A stretch of DNA of 64,000 bases, from positions 62,001 through 126,000 of the forward strand of contig CAYWTS010000004.1 in assembly GCA_964461265.1 (NCBI GenBank), written 5' to 3'. Source of the stretch: CAYWTS01 sp964461265 (lineage in GTDB: Bacteria > Bacteroidota > Ignavibacteria > Tepidaquicellales > OLB5). The position numbers and the translations under genes are program-made. Below the pieces are notes generated by a model. It did no database searches, had not been told where the DNA came from, and saw only the letters and a list, made by a program, of their open reading frames with translations. This document shows positions 36,183 through 43,196 of the stretch, piece by piece. Each line of letters starts with the position of its first letter. Positions within the stretch are counted from its first letter, which is position 1.

Positions 36183-36746
36183 TTATTTTCCTGTAATTAT
36201 TAATTCGTAAGTTTGATTTCTGACCTTTTCGAGGTCAGCTATCATGAATAGCTCTTTATTGTTCCTGATACTTTCAATTTGCCAGCCCATTTTAAGAAAC
36301 AGTATAATCGATTTGTTGTTTGTTTTAGGCCATAAGCCTTCCTGATGAGTGAATCCGTTATCGAGTCCGGTTTGGCATAGTTTAATTATGTGAAGTTTGG
36401 CAAGGTTGAAATTTCGTGTGTCTTTTCTTGCATATGTACAATGATTATGAATTATATTTCCATACACCGATGAAAAGTTAACAAAGCATAATTCATCATA
36501 TTTATTTACAATTGTGAAGCTGTATTTCCATTTATCTACAAGTCCGTTCTGAAAATACTCTTTTGTTTCTGTTTTCCAGCCGTATAAATCTTTATATTCA
36601 TCCCGGATATTATTAACAAAACTCATAAAATCATCGATTCTTCTGTTCATTAATTCTTTGGTAATTAGTAAAATTCTGAAATTATCCGCAGCAAGCTTGT
36701 CGTCAACAAATTTATGGAAATCTATGAGAGAATAGTCGGTTGTCAT
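36183..36746 (-). CDS. GNAT-like N-acetyltransferase, probable
   Basis: A 187-residue protein of weak identity. The C-terminal third has the GNAT-type close: KLHIIKLCQTGLDNGFTHQEGLWPK, then NNKSIILFLKMGWQIESIRNNKELFMI, in which the terminal strand-loop-helix of the fold is seen. A sugar acetyltransferase for the locus is inferred from place and pattern. It lies 7 bases ahead of the SDR gene. Confidence 0.6.
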   Translation of the reverse strand: MTTDYSLIDFHKFVDDKLAADNFRILLITKELMNRRIDDFMSFVNNIRDEYKDLYGWKTETKEYFQNGLVDKWKYSFTIVNKYDELCFVNFSSVYGNIIHNHCTYARKDTRNFNLAKLHIIKLCQTGLDNGFTHQEGLWPKTNNKSIILFLKMGWQIESIRNNKELFMIADLEKVRNQTYELIITGK

Positions 36747-36787
36747 AAGGAGAATGTGAAGATTTTATTAATTTATAGCCTTTGGTA

Positions 36788-37078
36788 TTATTCGTAACCG
36801 AAGTTCTTTTTAAGGACTTTAGTAATAATATATGCAACAGATATTATTAAAATAAGGTAAAAAGTAGCTGTGATAAATGAATAACGGTTAAAAGTATATT
36901 TAGAAAGTATACCACGCCACCCGCAATCTCTGCACTTAAATAATCCAAAAATTTTTGTGAATTTTATTATTGACTCAAATATATTTCTGCTTCGCGAGCG
37001 TCTGATTTTCCCAATAACACCGCATGAAGGGCATCTCGACGTTTCAGGATAAGCTTTATAAAATATTCTTAATTGCAC
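36788..37078 (-). CDS. Small zinc-ribbon membrane protein, unknown
   Basis: A 96-residue protein. Two Cys pairs (CPSCG at 17-21 and CRDCG at 53-57) look like a split zinc ribbon, joined by a basic segment, and a membrane helix follows at about 70-88 (SFITATFYLILIISVAYIIT). I do not recognise the family. It lies between the Wzz/BY-kinase gene and the GNAT-like gene in the same direction. It may be a minor membrane component of the assembly machinery. Confidence 0.6.
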   Translation of the reverse strand: MQLRIFYKAYPETSRCPSCGVIGKIRRSRSRNIFESIIKFTKIFGLFKCRDCGWRGILSKYTFNRYSFITATFYLILIISVAYIITKVLKKNFGYE

Positions 37079-37120
37079 GTTATTCCTTTAAATTTTCACT
37101 CGATTGATCTTATTTTTTTG

Positions 37121-39403
37121 CTAGGTTTTTGCCGTTGTTTTATCATGTGATGTATGTTGTCCTTTTGTTTTATCGGAAGATCCGTAATAATAGTAATAGT
37201 ATTTATAGTAACTGCCGTAAGTTGCCTGATAATCGAAGTTATTTAAAACTACACCAATAAACGAATCGTTAATTTTATTTAACGTTTCAATTGTGTTTAT
37301 AAGTAAGTCCAGCCGTGTTTTATTAGCAAGGCTTACTACCACTGTACCATCAACATAAGAAGAAAGCAATTCTGCATCTGTAACCGTTGCAAGCGGAGGT
37401 GAATCTATGATAATATAATCGAACTTAGGTTTCATAGAATTCAGGAAACTTTGCATATGCTTTGAAGCAATTAATTCAGCCGGATTTGTAGGTATAGTAC
37501 CGCAAGTCATTAAAGTGAGGTTATCAAACTGTGTTTTTCTCATTGTTTCTTCAAGCGGAACGGTTCCAAACAAGCAATCACATAACCCCGGATACCTTTT
37601 CTGGTTAAATATGTTGTGTAAACGGGGTTTACGGAAATCACAATCTAATAAAAGTACTTTATTAGAAAGCGAAAAGCTTGCAGCCAGGTTAGCCGAAATA
37701 ATTGTTTTACCCTCACGCGGTATCGAGCTGGTTATCAGGATGGTTTTAATTGGTTCGGGTTCAAGTTTCGAAAATTGCATCCTGGTTCTTAAAGTTCTGA
37801 ATGATTCTGCCGGAGCTGAATCGGAGTTGTAAGCAAGAATTAGTTCTTGTTCAGAAGGTGCACCTCTTCCGTTTTTAGATGCTCTCATGAATGTTGGAAC
37901 CCAGCCTATAAGCGATATACCGATGTTTTCCAGTTCTTCAGGTGATTTTACCGACACATCAAGAATATTCCTGAATAGTGCGAAACCATAGCCCAATCCG
38001 AGTCCGATTAGTAAGCCGATAGTTATAATTAAGAACCTGTTAGGTTTCGAAGGTGATTTCGGAATTTTACCGTAATCTATTATTTTTACGTTATTAGGAT
38101 GGGATTCTTCGTTTATTAAAGCTTCCTGGTATTTTTCAAGAAGCATAAGGTATATTTTTTCGTTTGCTTTTCTGGTTCTATCCAGGTTAGCATACTCAAT
38201 GATTTGTTCGGGCATTTTGTTGAATTTCGATTCGTACTTACTCATAAATCCTTTCAGTAACCCTTCTCTAATTTTCGACTGATTATTTGTTACCTGGGCT
38301 TCGAACAGTTTTAATGCAATACTCCTTCGTTCTTCCGGTGTGTTAGAAGTAGCCCCCTTCTTTAGGATTTCAAGTTTATCTGCAAGCGATTTTTTAAGCT
38401 CGGCAATCCTTGCTTCAATTTCTTTAAATGAACGGGAATTTTTAAGCACTTCTTCGTTGCCTAATTTAGCTAGGTCTCTCTGGATTTCTAGTAAAGCTAT
38501 TTCCTTTTGCAGTTCCAGTATGTAGGGATCGGTTATTTTGCTCTCAAAGTACTTTGCTGCTTCCGGGTCATATTTACTAAGTTCGTTTTTGATATCCTCT
38601 ACTGTTCTTGTGCTTGTCTGGAGATCGATGGAGGCTTCGTTGAACTGTGCTTCGATACTTGTTATTGTATTTATTAAAGATACAGCCTGGGCGTTTAGCT
38701 CTACAATGTTCTGTGACCTGAGAAATGCTGTAATGTTATCTTCGGATTTTAAAAGCTCGTTATATTTTTCTGTAACCTGTTTTTCCAGAAATTCCCGGTT
38801 CAACGTAAGGTGGCCGCGGTTCGATTTTAAAGAGTAGTCCGCATAAGCTTCAGCATAACAGTTTGCAATGAGCGCTGCTTCCGATGGTGAGGGGCTTTCT
38901 GTTTTTACAGATACTATATCCAGTCCTCTCTTTTGTGATATCTCGGTATTTGTTTGCAATATAGCCGCAATCTGGTTAACACTTTTGGGCTGAGTACAAT
39001 CATCAACTCTATAACACAACAAAGCAAATTGTGTTTTTCCGTTTAAAACTTTAAATGAGTCTATCAATGATTTTGCGGTTTTTTCCCTGATTGCAAAAGA
39101 CTTAAGAATTTCCACTTCATTATTAATAAACCTTTCAGGCAGTTCCCCTTCGATATCAGAGAAAATTTTATTTTCCAGTACATTCTCCTTCGGTTTTGTT
39201 AGCCGGAGAGATGCTGCTGAACTATAAATATCGACCTGAGAAAATGCATATAAATATGATACAATAAAGCCAACAGCTAAGCTTAATAAAATGGGTATCT
39301 TATTCCTTAGTATTAGATTGTAATAAAATCTTATACTGTGGGAAGATTTTATGTTTGTATCAACAGAAGTAAAAGAACCTTTGTTGTTAAACTGATTTTC
39401 CAT
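37121..39403 (-). CDS. Polysaccharide chain-length/tyrosine autokinase (Wzc-like Wzz-BY-kinase)
   Basis: A 760-residue protein that fuses a Wzz-type chain-length domain with a bacterial tyrosine kinase, the regulator of capsule/exopolysaccharide export in the inner membrane. Membrane helices lie at about 34-53 and 454-475; a coiled-coil periplasmic part lies between. The kinase half has Walker A SSIPREGKT (559-567), Walker A' VLLLDCDFRKPRLH and Walker B YIIIDSPP. The C-terminal tail holds ten Tyr in about 16 residues (725-740), the usual autophosphorylation cluster. It lies two bases after the SLBB gene. Confidence 0.93.
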   Translation of the reverse strand: MENQFNNKGSFTSVDTNIKSSHSIRFYYNLILRNKIPILLSLAVGFIVSYLYAFSQVDIYSSAASLRLTKPKENVLENKIFSDIEGELPERFINNEVEILKSFAIREKTAKSLIDSFKVLNGKTQFALLCYRVDDCTQPKSVNQIAAILQTNTEISQKRGLDIVSVKTESPSPSEAALIANCYAEAYADYSLKSNRGHLTLNREFLEKQVTEKYNELLKSEDNITAFLRSQNIVELNAQAVSLINTITSIEAQFNEASIDLQTSTRTVEDIKNELSKYDPEAAKYFESKITDPYILELQKEIALLEIQRDLAKLGNEEVLKNSRSFKEIEARIAELKKSLADKLEILKKGATSNTPEERRSIALKLFEAQVTNNQSKIREGLLKGFMSKYESKFNKMPEQIIEYANLDRTRKANEKIYLMLLEKYQEALINEESHPNNVKIIDYGKIPKSPSKPNRFLIITIGLLIGLGLGYGFALFRNILDVSVKSPEELENIGISLIGWVPTFMRASKNGRGAPSEQELILAYNSDSAPAESFRTLRTRMQFSKLEPEPIKTILITSSIPREGKTIISANLAASFSLSNKVLLLDCDFRKPRLHNIFNQKRYPGLCDCLFGTVPLEETMRKTQFDNLTLMTCGTIPTNPAELIASKHMQSFLNSMKPKFDYIIIDSPPLATVTDAELLSSYVDGTVVVSLANKTRLDLLINTIETLNKINDSFIGVVLNNFDYQATYGSYYKYYYYYYGSSDKTKGQHTSHDKTTAKT

Positions 39404-39404
39404 T

Positions 39405-40037
39405 TTAGTTCCTTGTTATTGTAATAATGAATGTTGCAACCGATATAACACTGGTAATTATTGGCAGAAAAAAAGCGAGGTTTTCCCTGAAAGTATATCT
39501 TTTTTCCTCCATCACCACAATTATATCACGTGATTTTAAAACAGGGTTAATACGTGTTTTATCTGCCTTGATTTTATCCGTCCATAAAACATCATCGTAA
39601 TTAAGTTTAATCAATTCGGCTGGCTTCTTAGTAAGCGTATCGTAGGATCTGAAAATCCGTATTTCTTCGAGATTCGAGTTTTCAAGAGGACCTCCGGCGT
39701 AACTCATTAAATCAATAAATGTTGTGTTTACGGGAATAATATACCTGCCGGGATATCTTACAAAACCCCACAAGTTTACTTCTATGTTCGGTGCGTACGG
39801 GTCACTCAGGTCATAAACTGCTGCAGATTTTAATTTACTTGTTTTACCAAGAATTATCTCATCATCACCCTGTGCCAGAACGCATGAACTTAAAACAGTT
39901 AATATTGCTAATATTCTAATACCCAATTTTGTATAAGTGTTATAAAAAATTTGGTATAAGATGTTTATCTTATTTTTGATTATCAATGGTAATAAACAGT
40001 ATTTATATAAATAAATAAGATAGCCAAAAATTAACAT
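39405..40037 (-). CDS. SLBB-domain polysaccharide export protein, short form
   Basis: A 210-residue protein first in the polysaccharide block. After a signal-like segment (LGIRILAILTVLSSCVLAQG) it has one SLBB/Wza-like motif (NLWGFVRYPGRYIIPVNTTFIDLMSYAGG), and a hydrophobic helix closes the C-terminus (FFLPIITSVISVATFIIT). The usual Poly_export domain is not visible, so it is shorter than Wza. The ORF start gives 40 extra residues before the signal; a TTG at about 39931 is an alternative start. It lies divergent to fabD. Confidence 0.78.
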   Translation of the reverse strand: MLIFGYLIYLYKYCLLPLIIKNKINILYQIFYNTYTKLGIRILAILTVLSSCVLAQGDDEIILGKTSKLKSAAVYDLSDPYAPNIEVNLWGFVRYPGRYIIPVNTTFIDLMSYAGGPLENSNLEEIRIFRSYDTLTKKPAELIKLNYDDVLWTDKIKADKTRINPVLKSRDIIVVMEEKRYTFRENLAFFLPIITSVISVATFIITITRN

Positions 40038-40075
40038 TTATAACCGATTCAGTGGGCAAAACTTTTATTTTTCTA

Positions 40076-40083
40076 CAAATTTA
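40076..40083 (-). promoter_or_regulatory. Candidate -7 element (TAnnTTTG) for the polysaccharide block
   Basis: The minus-strand sequence TAAATTTG lies 39 bases before the ATG of the SLBB gene and fits the Bacteroidota -7 consensus TAnnTTTG. No clear upstream TTTG element at the right spacing was found, so the support is weak. Confidence 0.25.
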
Positions 40084-40109
40084 GCATATGATTTTTTATA
40101 TTTGTGGAT

Positions 40110-41024
40110 ATGGGCTTAGCATTTATATTTCCCGGGCAAGGTTCTCAATATGTTGGTATGGCTAATGATTTGCATCGTAATTATCCGGAAGTTAAAAAAC
40201 TTTTTAACCTGGCAAACGAGATATTAGGCTATGACTTGGCAGAAGTATGTTTTAACGGACCTGAAGATAAGTTAAGGCAAACATACATTACTCAGCCTGC
40301 TATAATGGTTCATTCGTTAGCTGTTACTTTGATTGCAGGTAAAAAGCTGACTGTAAATGCAGCTGCCGGTCATTCGTTGGGCGAGTTTACAGCATTAACG
40401 TATGCAGGGGCGCTGAGCTTTGAAGCCGGTTTAAGACTTGTAAAACTTCGCGGTGAGCTTATGCAAACTGCCGGAGAGATGAACAAAGGAACTATGGCTG
40501 CAATTATAGGATTGAATGAAGATGTTATTACTAAGCTGTGTGAGCAAGCATCAAGCGTCGGAGTAGTACAGATTGCCAACTTGAATTCACCGGGACAGAT
40601 TGTAATATCGGGTACGGTTGACGGTGTAAAAAAAGCTATGGAATTATCAAAAGCTAACAAAGCAAAGCTTGTGAAAGAACTGGTTGTTCACGGTGCATTT
40701 CATTCGCCTTTGATGGAACCAGCAAGGGAGAAACTTAAGGAAGCACTTGCAGCGACAGAGTTTAACAGGGTACGGATTCCGGTTTATTCCAATGTAACCG
40801 CTCAGCCATATACACCTGAGACCGGAGCAGATGATGTTCGCAGCCTTCTCTACGAACAGCTTTCTTCTCCTGTACGCTGGGAAGATATTATTATTAATAT
40901 GGTAAAAGACGGTGTTTCAGAATTTATTGAATTGGGACCCGGGAAAGTTTTACAGGGTCTTGTGAAAAGAATTAATCCAAACGTTAAAATAAGCGGAATT
41001 GATACAGTAAACGATTTATCATAA
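40110..41024 (+). CDS. fabD: Malonyl CoA-acyl carrier protein transacylase
   Basis: FabD moves malonyl from CoA to acyl carrier protein for fatty acid synthesis. Hallmarks are FIFPGQGSQYVGMA near the start, GHSLGEFTAL with the catalytic Ser, and HGAFHSP with the His. ATG at 40110 is chosen because MGLAFIFPGQGSQ fits the family start; GTG at 40104 is an alternative. fabG follows after 90 bases, and no acpP is seen between. Confidence 0.96.
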   Translation: MGLAFIFPGQGSQYVGMANDLHRNYPEVKKLFNLANEILGYDLAEVCFNGPEDKLRQTYITQPAIMVHSLAVTLIAGKKLTVNAAAGHSLGEFTALTYAGALSFEAGLRLVKLRGELMQTAGEMNKGTMAAIIGLNEDVITKLCEQASSVGVVQIANLNSPGQIVISGTVDGVKKAMELSKANKAKLVKELVVHGAFHSPLMEPAREKLKEALAATEFNRVRIPVYSNVTAQPYTPETGADDVRSLLYEQLSSPVRWEDIIINMVKDGVSEFIELGPGKVLQGLVKRINPNVKISGIDTVNDLS

Positions 41025-41114
41025 ATTATTCTGCTTGCTGTATTGAGTTGTATTATTAAGTAGACTTTCCGACAGATAAGCTAATAAAAAATTAAACAAA
41101 CTAAATATACCTAA

Positions 41115-41861
41115 ATGGAAAAATTAATTGGCAAAACAGCAATTGTAACCGGCGGAGCCCGCGGTATTGGATTTGCAATTGTAAAAGAATTTATTAACAG
41201 CGGTGCAGATGTTGTAATTTTTGATGTTGCTGTACCTGATGATTTTGAAACAAGAGTCAGGGAATTACAGTCTGCGGGGAGAAAAGTAGTATTTAAAAAA
41301 CTGGATATTACTAAGACAACCGAGGTTGCTGAAGCAATTGAAAAAGTTGCATCGGAATTCGGACATTTAGATATACTTGTGAATAATGCAGGTATTACGC
41401 GAGACAGGCTGCTGATAAGAATGGAGGAAGAAGATTGGGATGTTGTTCTTGCAGTGAATTTAAAAGGTGCATTTAATACTATTAAAGCTATCGCAAGAAT
41501 TATGGCTAAACAGCATTCAGGTAAAATTATCAATATAAGTTCTGTTGTTGGTGTTATGGGAAATGCTGGGCAGGCTAATTATTCTGCTTCGAAAGCCGGA
41601 TTGATAGGTTTAACAAAAACAACAGCTAAAGAACTGGCTGGACGAAATATTAATGTAAATGCCATTGCTCCCGGATTTGTTGAAACCGAAATGACTGCTA
41701 AGCTTAATGAACAACAGCGTGAAGCATTCCTTAATGTTATTCCGTTAAAAAGGGCTGCAAAACCTGAAGATATTGCTGTTGTTGCTTCTTTTCTTGCTTC
41801 AGAGAAAGCTGATTATATTACCGGTCAGGTTATTTGTGTTGATGGCGGTATGATAATGTAG
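41115..41861 (+). CDS. fabG: 3-oxoacyl-[acyl-carrier-protein] reductase
   Basis: FabG reduces 3-ketoacyl-ACP in fatty acid elongation. It has TGGARGIGFAI at the start, the NNAGITRDRLLIRM signature, the Ser in NISSVVGVMGN, and YSASKAGLIGLTKTTAKELAGRNINVNAIAPGFVETEMT. 248 residues is standard. It follows fabD and the two form a short fatty acid pair; acpP and fabF, often next, are not in the window. Confidence 0.96.
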   Translation: MEKLIGKTAIVTGGARGIGFAIVKEFINSGADVVIFDVAVPDDFETRVRELQSAGRKVVFKKLDITKTTEVAEAIEKVASEFGHLDILVNNAGITRDRLLIRMEEEDWDVVLAVNLKGAFNTIKAIARIMAKQHSGKIINISSVVGVMGNAGQANYSASKAGLIGLTKTTAKELAGRNINVNAIAPGFVETEMTAKLNEQQREAFLNVIPLKRAAKPEDIAVVASFLASEKADYITGQVICVDGGMIM

Positions 41862-41914
41862 CTTTAGAAATATCGTATGAACAAGGAGCAGATATCATTG
41901 GTTTCAATACTTGT

Positions 41915-42319
41915 CTACGAATAGTGTACTATAAATTTACTTTCATCAAATTCTAACTTCGGTATTAAGAGGTGGTCAAATTCCGCGTTACCCGCTTCGC
42001 TGCTGTTTTTAATAACTTGAATTGATTGTTCGATCCTGGAGATAAGTAACTCCAGTTCAACACCCTGGAATACCGGTGAAAACGGTTGGAATTTATTAAT
42101 TGCTTTTGTAAGCTGGCTTATTGCTCCTTTGGGATTCTTTCTTACAGTGATATGGTAATAACCGACTGCAGCATGAATTAAACCCTGGTAAAAAGCTCTT
42201 GTCTCGCCCCTTACATCACACCACACATCTTCAAGTATATCATGGCAATCATAAAATTCACCTTCATTGAATTTTTGTATGCCTTTTTTAAATCTTGCTA
42301 AAACAGAACTTCGGGCCAA
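41915..42319 (-). CDS. DUF309 family protein
   Basis: A 134-residue helical protein of the DUF309 family: GIQKFNEGEFYDCHDILEDVWCD, then FYQGLIHAAVGYYHIT and a GAISQLTKAINKFQPF region. The family is a helical bundle of unknown function. It follows the DoxX-like gene by five bases, so both are probably read from the same transcript as the tRNAs before them. Confidence 0.85.
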   Translation of the reverse strand: MARSSVLARFKKGIQKFNEGEFYDCHDILEDVWCDVRGETRAFYQGLIHAAVGYYHITVRKNPKGAISQLTKAINKFQPFSPVFQGVELELLISRIEQSIQVIKNSSEAGNAEFDHLLIPKLEFDESKFIVHYS

Positions 42320-42324
42320 ATATT

Positions 42325-42846
42325 TTATTGCTGTTGAGTTTCTCCCGAAGGTGCAGATTCAGTTGATTTTGTATCTGTAATTATTTCTGCTGTTACAGTA
42401 GCTGTTTTTTGAGATTGTATTTCTTTTGGTTTTTTCTTTTTGTCAAGGAAATAGTCAAAGCTAATAACGCCTGCACCGCTAAAGAATGTCAGGATAAAAC
42501 ATGCCAGGAATATAAGATCTTTATTGAAGGGAATAGTGTTGCTTATGAAAATACCTCTTGAAAGTATTTTTATAATCTGAATTAAACCTAAAATAAAGCT
42601 CGAAGCAGGTGTGAAAAATCCCATAATGTATAATGCACCGAATATTATAAGCAGGAAAGGTGTAACAAATCCAACTATGAATGACAGATTTTGGCTTAAA
42701 ATACCAAAGGATTTAATTTTGTTTATATAACCTTCTATATCGCTTGCCTGCATAATACCAAGGGCAAGTGTATAGCTTCCAAGTATCAGACGGATTACTA
42801 GCAATCCGAAAGATGATTTCCCGTGTGCTTTGAAGAGTATACTCAT
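42325..42846 (-). CDS. DoxX-like membrane protein
   Basis: A membrane protein of 173 residues with four hydrophobic segments, of DoxX type (SSFGLLVIRLILGSYTLALGIMQ; SFILGLIQIIKIL). The C-terminal 45 residues are a Lys/Thr-rich tail. A longer frame runs back to 42912, but it overlaps the tRNA-Cys; Met at 42846 is the sensible start. Confidence 0.78.
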   Translation of the reverse strand: MSILFKAHGKSSFGLLVIRLILGSYTLALGIMQASDIEGYINKIKSFGILSQNLSFIVGFVTPFLLIIFGALYIMGFFTPASSFILGLIQIIKILSRGIFISNTIPFNKDLIFLACFILTFFSGAGVISFDYFLDKKKKPKEIQSQKTATVTAEIITDTKSTESAPSGETQQQ

Positions 42847-42862
42847 TTTTTTGGTGGAATAT

Positions 42863-42939
42863 TGGAGGCGACGATCGGATTCGAACCGATGAATCGTGGT
42901 TTTGCAGACCACTCCCTTAGACCACTTGGGTACGTCGCC
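42863..42939 (-). tRNA. tRNA-Cys(GCA)
   Basis: The minus strand folds as a cloverleaf: acceptor GGCGACG/CGTCGCC, anticodon loop CTGCAAA with GCA, T-arm TTCGAAT. Discriminator U and an encoded CCA end (42863-42865) are visible. Confidence 0.95.
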
Positions 42940-42973
42940 GGTTATAGATAATTATCTTTTTAAGGGTGCTTAG

Positions 42974-43046
<73 letters not shown>

Positions 43047-43196
43047 ACATATTTACATTGGAGTGCAATATTAATAAGATAGTCTTATTTATTCAAGGAA
43101 CTTAAATTTATGGTAAATGCAGTTTTTATAATAAAACACTGAAAATATTTATATTGCCTAACCGGGCTTGTGCGAATGATGTACTCAATTTAATTA

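Noticed and set aside
41111..41533. 140-codon minus-strand open frame
   Set aside because: It is the antisense shadow of fabG.
42847..42912. N-terminal extension of the DoxX-like frame
   Set aside because: It overlaps the tRNA-Cys gene, and the Met at 42846 gives the usual DoxX start.
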